Source: Phycisphaerae bacterium
GTDB taxonomy: Bacteria > Planctomycetota > Phycisphaerae > Phycisphaerales > SM1A02
Assembly: GCA_016873315.1 (NCBI GenBank)
Contig: VGXL01000016.1
Coordinates: forward strand, 1 to 33,924
Direction of reading: 5' to 3'
Length of the DNA stretch: 33,924 bases
A program made the position numbers and the translations under genes. The notes below the pieces were generated by a model, which did not search any database, had not been told where the DNA came from, and saw only the letters and a list, made by a program, of their open reading frames with translations. How positions within the stretch are numbered: position 1 is the first letter of the stretch; the number at the start of each line of letters is the position of its first letter. Below are positions 7,475 through 16,581 of the stretch, piece after piece.

Positions 7475-10400
7475 TTGAGTACTCCCAAGGGCAGCAAGAT
7501 CAGAATCAGCCAACTCGCCAAGGAGCTGGGCGTCACCAGCAAGGATGTCGTCGAGAAGTGCCAGCGCGAGCAGATCGACGGCGTCTCGAGCGCCGCATCG
7601 ACGGTGTCGGTTGGCCTTTCGCTGACCATTCGTGAGTGGTTCTCAGGTGCTGGCGGCGGCACGGCCGTCGAGACGGCCGAGAAGGTCGATGTCGTCGAGG
7701 CGAAGAAGCGCGCCACGACGGCCAAGTCGAAGAAGAAGAAGGGCGACGAGGCTTCTGGCGATGCGCCCGCGCCAAGTTCGACCAAGACGGTTGAACCCAA
7801 GCCCGCCGCGGTGAAGGCCAAGGCCGAAGGTTCCGCCCCGGCACCCGTGGAACCGGCCGCGCCCGCGGTTTCCGCTGCGGCGCCGGCTCCAGCCGCCCGC
7901 GCCGCTGAGACGGCTGCTGCTGGCACGCCCGCTGCAACCAAGGCCGCTGCAACCGCTCCGGCAGCTCCGGCTGCGTCGAGCGCCGCAACCGCGCCTGCGA
8001 CCACTTCGACGACCACTTCGACCACTACGCCCGCGGGTCGGCCGTCCAGCCTGACTTCGGGCGTCGTCCGCACGGGAGCAAGCGGCGTTGCGCCCCGCAC
8101 GCCTGCGGCGCCTGGCACCACAGGCGGCACGCCGCCGACCGCCGGTCTCGGTTCATCGGGCACGACTGGTCCATCCGGCCCCACGGGCACCACGCCACCC
8201 GCGCCAGCGCGGCCGACTTGGCGCCCCAGCGACACTGGTCCGCGTCCGGTTCCCAACGTTCCGCGCCGCCCTGAAGTCGTCAAGCCAGCAGGGCAGATGC
8301 TCTCGCAGCCGACCAAGTCGGCGCTCTCGGGTCCGCGCGTGGTGCGTGTCGAAGAACCCGATCGCATCGCAGCACCGCGTCCTCGAACCGGTCCCGGCAT
8401 GGGCGGCCCCGGCAGCGGCCCTGGCCGAACGGGTTCACGACCCGGTGGCTTCGGTGGAACAGGTGTGCGCCCCGGTGGTGCTGCCGGTCCAGGCGGCGCT
8501 GCGCGCGGCCGTGATGATCGTCGTCCTGGTCCCAACGACAAGCGGCCCGGCGGTCGCGCGGATGGCGCGGGCGGCCGCAGCGCGAAGGCTGGCGGCGATG
8601 CGCCGTTTGAGCCGTGGCGCGCACAAGACCTGATCGACCGCGAAGGTCGGCTCACGCGTGCGGGTGGCTTCTTCAAGAGCCACAAGGCCACGCCCGGTCG
8701 CGGTGGCCCCGGTGGTCGCCTTGGCCCCGGTGGTCGCGCGCAGGCTCAGAAGAGCAGCGGTCCGGTCAAGATCGCTGAACCAATCGTGATCAAGGAACTG
8801 AGCGCCGCCACCGGCGTGAAGGCGACCGACATCCTGAAGAAGCTCCTGCTCTCGGGCACGATGGCGACGATCAATAGCGTGATCGAAACTTCGCGCGCTG
8901 AAGAGATCATGCTCGAGTTCGACATCGTGCTCGAAGTCGCCAGCGAGCAGACCGCCGAAGACGCGATCGCGAGCCAGTTCGCGCAGCGTGAACGCAAGGA
9001 CGCGCGTCCGCGTTCGCCGGTCATCACGATCCTTGGCCACGTCGACCACGGCAAGACGAGCCTGCTCGACCGCATCCGCAAGGCCAACGTTGCAGCGGGC
9101 GAAGCGGGCGGCATCACGCAGGCGACCAGCGCGTTCATGGTGCCAGTCAAGGCCGGCGACACCGAGCGCACGCTCACCTTCATCGATACGCCCGGTCACG
9201 AAGCCTTCACCGCCATGCGTTCGCGCGGTGCACGCATCACCGACATCGTGGTGCTGGTGGTCGACGCCGTCGACGGCGTCATGCCCCAGACGATTGAGAG
9301 CATCAACCACGCGAAGGCGGCCGGTGTGCCGATCGTTGTGGCCCTGAATAAGGTCGACAAGCCCGAAGCCGGCGTGAAGACCTTCCAACGCATCTACGGC
9401 CAGCTCGCCGAGCACGGCCTGAACACGGTGCCGTGGGGCGGCGACGTCGAAGTCGTCAAGACCAGCGCGCTCAAGGACATCGGCATTCAAGACCTGCTCG
9501 ACATGCTCGCGCTCGTGTCCGACATGAAGGGCATCGAGGCCGACTGGGCTGGCAACGCGCAGGGCGCGGTGCTCGAAGCGCAGATGGAAGAGGGCCGCGG
9601 TCCCGTCGCGCGCATCCTCGTCCAGGAAGGCGTGCTCAAGAAGGGCGATTCGATCGTGATCGGCCGCGCATCGGGCCGCATTCGCGACATCGTCAACGAC
9701 CGAGGCCAGCGCGTGACGGAAGCGATCCCCGGAACGCCCTGCGCGGTCAGCGGTCTCGATGAGCTGCCGGATGCCGGCGACAAGTTCTTCGTGGTCGATT
9801 CGCTCAAGGAAGCCGAGCAAGCCGCGAACGAGCGTCGTCAGGCCGAACGCCTGCGCGAACTCGCCGCGCCGAAGGTCACGCTCGACAACATCCTTGAACA
9901 CATCGGCAAGGACAAGGCCAAGGAGCTTTCGCTCGTGGTCAAGGCTGATGTGCAGGGCAGTGTCGAAACGCTCAAGGCCATGCTTCCCAAGATCAGCGTG
10001 GGCGACCTCAAGGTGGTCGTCAAGCACTGCGCGGTGGGCGGCATCAACGAGAGCGACATGCTGCTCGCCGAGACGACTGGCGCGATCGTGGTTGGTTTCA
10101 ACGTCACGACCAACGCCAAGGCGCGCGCCCTCGCCGAGTCCAAGAAGATCGATGTTCGCCTGTACGACGTCATCTATCACATCAGCGAGGACATCGAGAA
10201 GGCGCTCAAGGGCATGCTCGAACCGACGGTGCGCATCGACGTGCTTGGTCACGCCGAGGTGCGCCAGGTGTTCCGCATCTCCAAGGTCGGCGCGATCGCG
10301 GGCTGCTACGTCACCGATGGCACGGTCGAGCGCAACGCGCAGATCCGCGTCACGCGTGGTGGCATCGTCATCGAGAAGGACCGCCGGCTCGAACAGCTCA

Positions 10401-10540
10401 AGCGGTTCAAGGACGACGCCAAGGAAGTGCGCTCCGGCAACGAGTGCGGCATGAAGATCGTCGGCTACGACGACATTCAGGTTGGCGATGTGCTCGAGTG
10501 CTACAAGTCGGTCGTCGTGCGCGAAGGCAGCGATGACTGA
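7475..10540 (+). CDS. infB: Translation initiation factor IF-2
   Basis: GTPase of 1021 aa that delivers initiator tRNA to the 30S subunit and promotes subunit joining. An N-terminal IF2_N helix bundle starts [14 protein letters not shown] long low-complexity linker rich in Ala, Pro, Thr, Gly and Arg (about 60-425) and a second IF2_N segment ([19 protein letters not shown]) follow. The G domain has GHVDHGKT (about 523-530), GGITQ, DTPGHEA (about 571) and NKVDKPEA (about 624). Domains II, III and IV end at the C-terminus ([14 protein letters not shown]). The start is TTG at 7475, weakly supported by AAAGAG upstream; no closer ATG or GTG fits the conserved N-terminus. It lies 78 nt after nusA, and its stop overlaps the rbfA start. 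Confidence 0.96.
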   Translation: MSTPKGSKIRISQLAKELGVTSKDVVEKCQREQIDGVSSAASTVSVGLSLTIREWFSGAGGGTAVETAEKVDVVEAKKRATTAKSKKKKGDEASGDAPAPSSTKTVEPKPAAVKAKAEGSAPAPVEPAAPAVSAAAPAPAARAAETAAAGTPAATKAAATAPAAPAASSAATAPATTSTTTSTTTPAGRPSSLTSGVVRTGASGVAPRTPAAPGTTGGTPPTAGLGSSGTTGPSGPTGTTPPAPARPTWRPSDTGPRPVPNVPRRPEVVKPAGQMLSQPTKSALSGPRVVRVEEPDRIAAPRPRTGPGMGGPGSGPGRTGSRPGGFGGTGVRPGGAAGPGGAARGRDDRRPGPNDKRPGGRADGAGGRSAKAGGDAPFEPWRAQDLIDREGRLTRAGGFFKSHKATPGRGGPGGRLGPGGRAQAQKSSGPVKIAEPIVIKELSAATGVKATDILKKLLLSGTMATINSVIETSRAEEIMLEFDIVLEVASEQTAEDAIASQFAQRERKDARPRSPVITILGHVDHGKTSLLDRIRKANVAAGEAGGITQATSAFMVPVKAGDTERTLTFIDTPGHEAFTAMRSRGARITDIVVLVVDAVDGVMPQTIESINHAKAAGVPIVVALNKVDKPEAGVKTFQRIYGQLAEHGLNTVPWGGDVEVVKTSALKDIGIQDLLDMLALVSDMKGIEADWAGNAQGAVLEAQMEEGRGPVARILVQEGVLKKGDSIVIGRASGRIRDIVNDRGQRVTEAIPGTPCAVSGLDELPDAGDKFFVVDSLKEAEQAANERRQAERLRELAAPKVTLDNILEHIGKDKAKELSLVVKADVQGSVETLKAMLPKISVGDLKVVVKHCAVGGINESDMLLAETTGAIVVGFNVTTNAKARALAESKKIDVRLYDVIYHISEDIEKALKGMLEPTVRIDVLGHAEVRQVFRISKVGAIAGCYVTDGTVERNAQIRVTRGGIVIEKDRRLEQLKRFKDDAKEVRSGNECGMKIVGYDDIQVGDVLECYKSVVVREGSDD

Positions 10541-11039
10541 GCGCCGCCGGCCCGCTACCTCGCTCCCCGGCATCGCCGGCAAGGACGAGACGCCGATCCG
10601 CCTGCTGCAGTGGGCGAGCGTCATCCGACGCGCGTTGCAGCAGCGCTTGTCCGAGGGGCTCGCCGACCCGCGCTTCCAGGGTCTGGTCTCGATCGTTTCG
10701 GTCGAGGTCTCACCCGATGAGCAACGCGCACTTGTGCGCGTGAGCGTGTCGCCTGCGGATCGCGGCCGGCTTGCGGTCAGTGCGCTCCGCAGTGCGGCGG
10801 CGCACCTGCGCCACGTCGTGCGCGACGAGAGCGCGCTGCGGCATGTGCCGCGGCTCGACTTCGTGCTCGACGAGAGCGGGCATCGACAGATGAGCGTTGA
10901 GCAGGCGATCGCCGAGGGCTTGCGACGCGAGGGCATCGTTCCGGGCTCGGATTTGGGCAACGAAGGCGTCGAGCCGATTGATCAGGACGGATCCGATGAC
11001 GGTTCCGAGGCAACCACCGACCAGGCAGACCACACGTGA
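10533..11039 (+). CDS. rbfA: 30S ribosome-binding factor RbfA
   Basis: 168-aa protein for late maturation of the 30S subunit (16S 5' end). The core RLLQWASVIRRALQQRLSEGLADPRFQGLVSI... through a beta strand with ALVRVSVS and helix segments to HVPRLDFVLDESGHRQ fits the KH-like RbfA fold. An acidic tail (EPIDQDGSDDGSEATTD) extends it beyond the usual 120-130 aa. The ATG at 10533 overlaps the infB stop by 8 nt and has GAAGG five bases upstream, so translational coupling is likely. Identification rests on the fold pattern and on the conserved infB-rbfA order. Confidence 0.87.
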   Translation: MTERRRPATSLPGIAGKDETPIRLLQWASVIRRALQQRLSEGLADPRFQGLVSIVSVEVSPDEQRALVRVSVSPADRGRLAVSALRSAAAHLRHVVRDESALRHVPRLDFVLDESGHRQMSVEQAIAEGLRREGIVPGSDLGNEGVEPIDQDGSDDGSEATTDQADHT

Positions 11040-11812
11040 CCACCACCATGACCGCCAAGAAACCACAGTTCCACCAGACCAAGTTCAACGCGCTCGTGAA
11101 GCGCCATGAGCAGCCTTCGCACACGGCCGATCCCAACGCGGTCGATCCGGTCGCGCTGCTCATCTCGAGCTTCCTCATGTACGACGCGCCGACCCACATG
11201 GCCGAAGCCGCCATGCAGAAGATCCGCTCGGCGACGGTGGACTTCAACGAGTTCCGCGTGAGCCTCGTCGAAGAAATGGTGCACATGATCGGTGTGCGCT
11301 ACCCGCGCGCCGAAGAGCGTTGCAAGGCGCTCCGTCGCGTGCTGTACGACATCTTCCGGCACCACCACAAGGTGAGCTTGTCTCATCTTGAGGGGCATCC
11401 CAAGCAGCACATCCGCGCGTACCTCGACAACCTCGACGGCATGATTGCGTACGTCTCGAACCGAGTGTGCCTGCTGCGCTACGGCGTGCACGCGATCCCG
11501 GTCGACCAGACGACGCACGAGTTGCTGATCGAGGAAGGCGCGCTCACGCCCACGGTGTCCCTCTCGGATGCGGCGGGCGTGCTCGAGCGCAACATCCGCG
11601 CAGGGCACGGACTGGAGTCGTACTTCGCGCTGCAGGCCGCAGCGGACAAGCGACACGCATCGGGCCCCAAGGCCGCTTCGAAGTCCGCGAAGGCGGACAA
11701 GGCCGCAAAGCCTGAGAAGTCCGCCAAGGCAGCGAAGGCGGGCTCCAAGTCCGCGAAGTCCGCATCGGGTGCAACGCGAACCAAGGTCATTGCGCGCTCG
11801 AAGGGGAAGTGA
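11036..11812 (+). CDS. Degenerate HhH-GPD (endonuclease III-like) protein with Lys/Ala tail
   Basis: 258-aa protein resembling the endonuclease III/HhH-GPD DNA glycosylase fold. LLISSFLMYDAPTH resembles the helix beginning LLSAQATD in Nth. A middle segment (RYPRAEERCKALRRVL) parallels Nth GLYNSKAENIIKTC. LDGMIAYVSNRVCLLRYG occupies the place of the LPGVGRKTANVV hairpin. IPVDQTTHELL parallels AVDTHIFRV. The catalytic Asp position is kept (D157), but the GVG hairpin is lost and the catalytic Lys position is Tyr. No Cys cluster for an iron-sulfur centre is seen. From about residue 205 the protein becomes a Lys/Ala/Ser tail like histone H1. The start is GTG at 11036, overlapping the rbfA stop in a GTGA junction; ATG at 11048 is an alternative. 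The homology is my alignment by eye and function is unknown. Confidence 0.6.
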   Translation: MTTTMTAKKPQFHQTKFNALVKRHEQPSHTADPNAVDPVALLISSFLMYDAPTHMAEAAMQKIRSATVDFNEFRVSLVEEMVHMIGVRYPRAEERCKALRRVLYDIFRHHHKVSLSHLEGHPKQHIRAYLDNLDGMIAYVSNRVCLLRYGVHAIPVDQTTHELLIEEGALTPTVSLSDAAGVLERNIRAGHGLESYFALQAAADKRHASGPKAASKSAKADKAAKPEKSAKAAKAGSKSAKSASGATRTKVIARSKGK

Positions 11813-11893
11813 TTCCCACGCGAGCCGCAGAGCGTCGGGAGAGCTGAGCGAACGACGGATCCAGTTGGATCCACGGCACGGAGCACGAACGCC

Positions 11894-12619
11894 ATGGCTG
11901 GTCACAGCGCCTGGAAGAACATCAAGCACCGCAAGGCCGCCGTCGATGCCAAGCGTGGCAAGCTCTGGTCCAAGGCGAGCCGCGCGATCATCATGGCCGC
12001 CAAGTCCGGTGGTGGTGATCCGCGCTTCAACGCTGGCCTTCGTCTGGCCATCGACGAAGCCAAGGCAGTGAACATGCCCCGCGACACGATCGAGAAGGCC
12101 GTGAAGAAGGGGACGGGGGAACTCGACTCCGAGTCCTACGAGGCCGTGCGCTACGAGGGCTACGCGACGGGCGGCGTGGCGGTGATCGCTGAGTGCTTGG
12201 TCTGCAACGTCAATCGCACGGCACCCGAGATCCGCACGATCTTCGACAAGAACGGCGGCAGTTTCGGGGTGCCCGGCAGCGTCAGCTACTCCTTCGCGCA
12301 GCAGGGCTCGATCATCGTCGACGGCGAGAAGGCGAGCGAGGAACGGCTGATGGACATCGCGCTCGAGGCCGGTGCGCAGGACATTCGTGACGTCGGTGGA
12401 GCCTGGCAGGTGCTCACGGCTCCCGCGGCGCTGACCGAAGTCAAGGAAGCGCTCGAGGCGGCCTCGATCGCGATCGAGTCAGCGGAGATCGCGTGGATTC
12501 CCGGCATGATGGTGCAGGTCGATCCGGCCGCTGGTGCAGCCGTGCAGAAACTGATCGATGCGCTCGAGGAGCACGACGATGTGCAGAAGGTCTTCACGAA
12601 TGCAGAATTCGCCGAGTGA
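11894..12619 (+). CDS. yebC: YebC/PmpR/TACO1 family protein
   Basis: 241-aa member of the YebC family. These proteins were described as transcriptional regulators; related TACO1 and YebC proteins help translation of proline-rich or difficult mRNAs. The family start MAGHSAWKNIKHRKAAVDAKRGK is complete. It is followed by SGGGDPRFNAGLRLAIDEAKAVNMP and the second-domain motifs VNRTAPEIRTIFDKNGGSFG and PGSVSYSF. Length matches the family (about 240 aa). It lies 81 nt after the HhH-GPD-like gene on the same strand and overlaps the next gene by 20 nt. No Shine-Dalgarno is obvious. Confidence 0.95.
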   Translation: MAGHSAWKNIKHRKAAVDAKRGKLWSKASRAIIMAAKSGGGDPRFNAGLRLAIDEAKAVNMPRDTIEKAVKKGTGELDSESYEAVRYEGYATGGVAVIAECLVCNVNRTAPEIRTIFDKNGGSFGVPGSVSYSFAQQGSIIVDGEKASEERLMDIALEAGAQDIRDVGGAWQVLTAPAALTEVKEALEAASIAIESAEIAWIPGMMVQVDPAAGAAVQKLIDALEEHDDVQKVFTNAEFAE

Positions 12620-13157
12620 TGCACTTCGTCTGATCGCACGGGTTGTGGCGTTCGTCGCGCTCGTGCTGCCGTCCACTGGATGCGCGATGGGCACAGCGTC
12701 ACGGCCCTATCCGGGCGTGGATGTCGATCGGTTGTGGGCGTGCACGGTCGCGGTTGCCGAGGATCCGACGGTCGAGCAGTGGCACACCGTCGAGAACAAC
12801 GCCTGGGTCAGCCGCGGTGATCGTCGCGTCGAAGTCATGCGCGTCCTCGAACGCGTGCTGGAGCAGGAGGGGGCCAAGCCCGAGTACCAGCGACAGACCT
12901 GGTCGATGACGCTCCGCGTGCTGCCGGCGGCACCCGAGGGGGATCCAGAGACTGGCGAGGTGCGCACGGATCCAGAGGTGCGGATCGAGTCACGAAGCAG
13001 TCGTCCACCCGCGCAGTTCTGGATCTTCGCCGACGACATGCTCGATGCGATCGATGCGCGCGTGAACGATCCGGTTGTGCGGCCCACCGTGGCGCCGACC
13101 AAGCAGCCACCGCGCTTGGGGCCGGTTGTCCCGGGCGGTCCGCTGCAGTCGCCGTGA
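12600..13157 (+). CDS. Putative small lipoprotein, unknown function
   Basis: 185-aa protein that I do not recognise. The N-terminus has a hydrophobic segment (IARVVAFVALVLPSTGC) ending in a lipobox-like STGC, suggesting lipid anchoring at the envelope. The mature part contains one probable alpha/beta domain (DRLWACTVAVAEDPTVEQW ... WSMTLRVLP) and a Pro-rich C-terminus. The ATG at 12600 overlaps the yebC end by 20 nt and has AAGG about 8 nt upstream, so it is likely co-transcribed with yebC. Overlap in another frame and a plausible export signal support it as a real gene. Confidence 0.7.
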   Translation: MQNSPSDALRLIARVVAFVALVLPSTGCAMGTASRPYPGVDVDRLWACTVAVAEDPTVEQWHTVENNAWVSRGDRRVEVMRVLERVLEQEGAKPEYQRQTWSMTLRVLPAAPEGDPETGEVRTDPEVRIESRSSRPPAQFWIFADDMLDAIDARVNDPVVRPTVAPTKQPPRLGPVVPGGPLQSP

Positions 13158-13214
13158 GCATGTGGTGGCGGTCCGGCGCGCACAGTGTGCCGAGCCCCGC
13201 AGTCGCATGGTTGG

Positions 13215-13967
13215 CTACGGCGAAGTCTCGAGCCCCGCTTGCTTGAGCGCACGCTTCGCGACATGGCTGATGACGCTGAACGCAGCGATGAGCGCCACGA
13301 TGCCGATGCCGAACCAGAGCCAGCCCTGATCCTTGATCAGCGCCTGGATGTCGCTGGCGCCCGTGGCCGCGCCGGCCGCTGCGATGCCAGCGGCTGCAAT
13401 CGTGCGCGGCGTCATGCCGATCGCGGTGCCGGCCATGAACGGAAGAAGACGAACGCCGGTGCTCGCCATGGCCAGGTTTGCAATGGCGAAGGGCGAGTTC
13501 GGCGGCAGGCGGAGCAGAGCGACCAGCCACATCAGTCGAAGTTGGTGCGCGCCGACGAGCGCGGTGCGAATCGCGCGCGCCTTGGGACGAGCGTCGAGCC
13601 ACGATTCGATGCCCCGACCGCTGACGAGTCGCGAGAACGACCAGCCGAGCAGCGCACCGCCGACGCAGCCGGCGATCGCCGCGGGCGCGCCGAGGGCCAA
13701 GCCGAACACCCAGCCACCAAGGATCGCCTGCGCGTAGGTCGGAAGAATGCCGAGCCCGCTCGAGACCGCGAAGAGCAGGATGTATGCCGGGATCCCACGC
13801 GAGGGATCCTCTTTGAGCCACTCGCCGACCGCGCCGATGTTCGCCAGCAATTTGAAGCCGAACAGCGGCGGAACCGTCACCCACACGATGGCCAGCGCGA
13901 ACGCGGCGTTGCGGCGGGTGGTCGATGTTGCGCGTGCGGCGTTAGAGAATGATGGGTCAGTCGTCAC
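13215..13967 (-). CDS. TVP38/TMEM64 (VTT/DedA-like) family membrane protein
   Basis: 250-aa polytopic membrane protein of the VTT domain superfamily. Some members of this superfamily move phospholipids between leaflets; the substrate here is unknown. Hydrophobic segments lie at about 24-45, 63-100, 130-155, 175-200 and 220-240. The VTT core is visible as ILPTYAQAILGGWVFGLALGAPAAIAGCVGGALLGW and LLRLPPNSPFAIANLAMASTGVRLLPFMAGTAIGMTP. The start is GTG at 13967, with only a weak AAGG upstream. A duplicated 16-bp sequence lies 16-47 nt upstream. It is 80 nt downstream of the TauE gene on the same strand and may share its transcript. Confidence 0.85.
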   Translation of the reverse strand: MTTDPSFSNAARATSTTRRNAAFALAIVWVTVPPLFGFKLLANIGAVGEWLKEDPSRGIPAYILLFAVSSGLGILPTYAQAILGGWVFGLALGAPAAIAGCVGGALLGWSFSRLVSGRGIESWLDARPKARAIRTALVGAHQLRLMWLVALLRLPPNSPFAIANLAMASTGVRLLPFMAGTAIGMTPRTIAAAGIAAAGAATGASDIQALIKDQGWLWFGIGIVALIAAFSVISHVAKRALKQAGLETSP

Positions 13968-13982
13968 GGTGCGTGGAGCCTT

Positions 13983-14014
13983 GGTCGAGGGGGTGATCGG
14001 TCGAGGGAGTGACC
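13983..14014. repeat. Two tandem 16-bp direct repeats upstream of the VTT gene
   Basis: GGTCGAGGGGGTGATC (13983-13998) and GGTCGAGGGAGTGACC (13999-14014) agree at 14 of 16 positions and abut exactly. They sit between the TauE stop and the start of the minus-strand VTT gene. A 16-bp phased pair could be an operator, but it may also be simple duplication. Confidence 0.4.
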
Positions 14015-14047
14015 AGTGGAGAGTTCATTGGTCGTGCGGTCAGTTGT

Positions 14048-14887
14048 TCATCGGCCCACGAACATCCGCGCCGCGAGCACGATCAGTACGACGACGAATC
14101 CAGCCGCAAGGTGTCGCACCGGAAGTCGGTGCACGAGCGCCGCGCCCAAGTAGCCGCCCGCAATTGCACCGGGAAGAAGGCACGCGGCGATCAGTGCTTC
14201 ATCCTGCAGCCCCGTCGGACCGTCGGCGCGAAGAATCGGCGTGACGCGCGTGATCGTCGCAAAGATGCTCGTCAAGAGGACGAGCGCGGAACTCGTGGCC
14301 ACGGTCGTGCGCATCGATAGTCCGCCGAGCATGCGCAGAAACGGCACGGCAAGAATGCCGCCGCCGATGCCCAGGAGCGCCGAGAGCACGCCCATCATGG
14401 TGCCCAGCGCCAGCGCCATCGCGGGAATGGGTGCCGCGGTGCTCGGCGGATGGCCAGCATCAGGTTCCTTGCCGCGCCAGAGCACCCACGATTCGCGCAA
14501 GGCCGTCGCCGCGAGGAAGCACCCAAACAGGAGTTCGAGCACGCGTGCGTCGAGCCGTCCAGCGAGCATCGAACCGATCCAGGAACCGGCGAGCGTTGCG
14601 GGGATCGCCCACCGAACCCAGCGCCACTGCACGGTGTTCGTCCGCAGGTGCTTGACGACGCTGCTGCCGGCCACGCAGACGCCGACGGGCAGCGCTGCCA
14701 CTTGGAATGTCTTGATCGATGCCCCTGAGAGCATCGTGAGGCCGGGGATCATCACCAGTCCGCCGCCGATGCCGAAGAGTCCGCCGCCGAGTCCGCCAGC
14801 AAGACCAAGGAGCGCGATCTTGGCCGCGAGCGCAGGTTGGTCGGTGACGCTCGTCAGGATGGGCAGCGTGCTGGCGGCAGGATCCAC
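14048..14887 (-). CDS. TauE/SafE family sulfite exporter-like membrane protein
   Basis: 279-aa membrane protein of the TauE/SafE family, which includes putative exporters of sulfite or other organosulfur anions; the substrate here cannot be told. The two family halves are clear: LGLAGGLGGGLFGIGGGLVMIPGL near the N-terminus and LGTMMGVLSALLGIGGGILAVPFL in the middle, each followed by further membrane helices (about eight in all). The start is chosen as GTG at 14887. It is the nearest start codon before the first helix and has TACATT six bases upstream. The open frame runs much further upstream (to 15397) but that part is antisense to the comM gene and unlike the family. It probably forms an operon with the VTT gene. 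Confidence 0.87.
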   Translation of the reverse strand: MDPAASTLPILTSVTDQPALAAKIALLGLAGGLGGGLFGIGGGLVMIPGLTMLSGASIKTFQVAALPVGVCVAGSSVVKHLRTNTVQWRWVRWAIPATLAGSWIGSMLAGRLDARVLELLFGCFLAATALRESWVLWRGKEPDAGHPPSTAAPIPAMALALGTMMGVLSALLGIGGGILAVPFLRMLGGLSMRTTVATSSALVLLTSIFATITRVTPILRADGPTGLQDEALIAACLLPGAIAGGYLGAALVHRLPVRHLAAGFVVVLIVLAARMFVGR

Positions 14888-14893
14888 CGCGCG

Positions 14894-14899
14894 AATGTA
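14894..14899 (-). promoter_or_regulatory. Putative -10 element of the TauE gene (leaderless)
   Basis: TACATT on the minus strand matches TATAAT at 4 of 6 positions, with a 6-nt gap to the GTG start at 14887. No Shine-Dalgarno is present between them. It supports both the GTG start choice and leaderless initiation. Confidence 0.4.
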
Positions 14900-14965
14900 G
14901 CCGCGCCGACTGCGCGGTGGCGTGCGGCGGTGCGCGACGAATCTGCGCCGAAGTTCCTGCGGGTT

Positions 14966-14996
14966 TTGGCATGGCGGTGTGCGACTGCTCCATGAT
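14966..14996 (+). promoter_or_regulatory. Putative promoter of the comM gene
   Basis: TTGGCA at 14966-14971 matches the -35 consensus at 5 of 6. CATGAT at 14991-14996 matches -10 at 4 of 6, with a spacer of 19 nt. The -10 ends 6 nt before the ATG at 15003. The spacer is longer than ideal, so this is tentative. Confidence 0.35.
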
Positions 14997-15002
14997 GGCA
15001 CG

Positions 15003-16553
15003 ATGCCTGCCGGGTGTCTTTCGTTTGTCCTGCGCGGCCTCGATGCCCTTGCCGTCGAGGTCGAGGTCACCGTCGCCAGTCGTGGTTTGCCGCACACGAC
15101 GATCGTTGGGCTGCCCGACGCCGCCGTGCGCGAGAGCATCCAGCGCGTGCGCAGTGCGCTCGCGGCGATCGGGCGCGACATGCCTCGCAGTCCGCTCACC
15201 ATCAATCTCGCGCCGGCGCATCTGCGCAAAGAAGGTCCCGTCTTCGACCTGCCCATGGCGCTCGGTTTGCTCGCGGCAGATGGTGCGTTCGCCAAGGCAC
15301 CCGCGGCGGCGCCCGCGCTCCACGAATGGATGGTGGCCGGCGAACTCGCGCTCGATGGCCGGCTCCGTTCGGTGACGGGTGCGGTGAGCATGGCCATGGC
15401 TGCACGCTCGATGGGTCTTCGTGGCGTGATCGTGCCAGCCGAGAACGCCGCTCAAGCTGCGGTCGTGCGAGGGATCACCGTTCTCGGCGCAGCGCACCTC
15501 AAGCAGGTGGTCGAGCATGTGCGCACTGGGAACGCGATCGAGCCCTTCGAGCCGCGCGTGGTGAGCGCGCCGCTTGCGCCCACCGCGCCTGACTTTGGCG
15601 CAATTCTCGGGCAAGAGTTGGCCAAGCGCGCCATGGCGATCGCCGCGGCAGGTGGACACAATGTCCTGCTCATTGGTCCCGCGGGCTGCGGCAAGACGAT
15701 GATGGCTCGCGCGCTGCCCGGCATCCTGCCGCCACTCGACCACGATCAGGCGCTCGAGGTCACGCGGATCCAAAGTGCGGCGGGGCTTCTTCCTGGCGGC
15801 GTGTCCCTGGCCATCGAGCGGCCGGTTCGATCGCCGCACCACACCGCCAGTTGCGCAGCGATCGTCGGTGGCGGCCGTGGCCCCCGACCGGGCGAAGTCA
15901 CGCTTGCGCACCATGGCATTCTGTTTCTTGACGAGCTTCCCGAGTTCATGCGGCCTGCACTCGAAGCGCTGCGTGAGCCGCTCGAGGATGGCCATGTCAC
16001 GATCGCACGCAGTGCCGGCACCGTGCGGTTTCCGGCGCGGTGCATGCTCGTGGCTGCGATGAACCCAACCGCGCGGGGCAACCGTGGCGGTGGTCGCGGC
16101 GGGGGCGCCGCCGATGCTGATGCCTATCTGTCACGCGTCAGCGGCCCATTGCTCGATCGGATCGACATGCATGTTCAAGTGCGACCGGTCGATGTTTCGC
16201 TGTTCGCCACGCGTCGCGCGGGTGCCGATTCATCGAGCCTGCGAGCGCTGGTCGATCGCGCCCGATCGCGTCAGAGTGCACGACAGGGGAGCGCGCTGAA
16301 TGCCGCGCTCACCTCGTCGAGCCTGGATCGGTGCGGCGGCATCACGGCCTCCGCCGCGGCGGTCTTGTCCGAGTCCATGACTGGCTTGGGGCTTTCGGCG
16401 CGTGCGTACGACAAGGTCCGCCGCGTCGCACGCACGATCGCCGACCTTGAGGACAGCGAGCGGGTCGAACCCGAGCATGTCCTCGAGGCCGTGCAGTACC
16501 GACAACTCGATCGCAGCAGCGGCGCGTTGGTGGAGTACGCAGCGCCGGGTTAG
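15003..16553 (+). CDS. comM: YifB/ComM family Mg-chelatase-like AAA ATPase
   Basis: 516-aa ATPase of the YifB/ComM family. In naturally transformable bacteria ComM is a hexameric helicase that promotes branch migration during recombination. The N-terminal LonC-like domain (SFVLRGLDALAVEVEVTVASRGLPHTTIVGLPDAAVRES) is typical. The AAA core has Walker A GPAGCGKT (225-232, K231), the family motif RSPHHTAS and Walker B ILFLDELPEF. A C-terminal helical region holds LSARAYDKVRRVARTIADLE. The ATG at 15003 gives the usual N-terminus; earlier codons in frame overlap the divergent promoter region. The gene stands alone between divergent tauE and convergent putA. Whether this organism is naturally competent cannot be judged here. 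Confidence 0.93.
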   Translation: MPAGCLSFVLRGLDALAVEVEVTVASRGLPHTTIVGLPDAAVRESIQRVRSALAAIGRDMPRSPLTINLAPAHLRKEGPVFDLPMALGLLAADGAFAKAPAAAPALHEWMVAGELALDGRLRSVTGAVSMAMAARSMGLRGVIVPAENAAQAAVVRGITVLGAAHLKQVVEHVRTGNAIEPFEPRVVSAPLAPTAPDFGAILGQELAKRAMAIAAAGGHNVLLIGPAGCGKTMMARALPGILPPLDHDQALEVTRIQSAAGLLPGGVSLAIERPVRSPHHTASCAAIVGGGRGPRPGEVTLAHHGILFLDELPEFMRPALEALREPLEDGHVTIARSAGTVRFPARCMLVAAMNPTARGNRGGGRGGGAADADAYLSRVSGPLLDRIDMHVQVRPVDVSLFATRRAGADSSSLRALVDRARSRQSARQGSALNAALTSSSLDRCGGITASAAAVLSESMTGLGLSARAYDKVRRVARTIADLEDSERVEPEHVLEAVQYRQLDRSSGALVEYAAPG

Positions 16554-16565
16554 CCCTGCACCGCG

Positions 16566-16581
16566 GGGCTCACTCGAGCCC
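16566..16581. terminator. Small hairpin between convergent comM and putA
   Basis: GGGCTC and GAGCCC form a 6-bp stem with an ACTC loop, overlapping the putA stop codon (16570-16572). No T-run is present. It could act as a weak terminator or 3'-end stem. Confidence 0.25.

Noticed and set aside
6056-7513. 485-codon minus-strand reading frame
   Set aside because: It is antisense to nusA and full of Asp/Ala/Leu from reversed codons; not a credible protein.
7420-8691. Minus-strand frame rich in Pro/Gly/Ala
   Set aside because: It is antisense to the low-complexity linker of IF-2.
8435-10960. 841-codon minus-strand reading frame
   Set aside because: It is antisense to infB and rbfA, an artefact of high GC and the low frequency of stop codons in that frame. 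The infB frame has all the GTPase motifs.
11804-11817. GGGAA-GTGA-TTCCC stem around the stop of the HhH-GPD-like gene
   Set aside because: A 5-bp stem with a GNRA loop is easily found by chance; no T-run follows, so I do not call it a terminator.
11857-11872. GGATCC-AGTT-GGATCC before yebC
   Set aside because: It is a doubled restriction-site-like palindrome of 6 bp in GC-rich DNA; too short and without a promoter or terminator context to claim a site.
14888-15397. N-terminal extension of the TauE/SafE frame
   Set aside because: The extension overlaps the start of comM on the opposite strand, does not resemble the family, and the GTG at 14887 fits the first membrane helix and a nearby -10.
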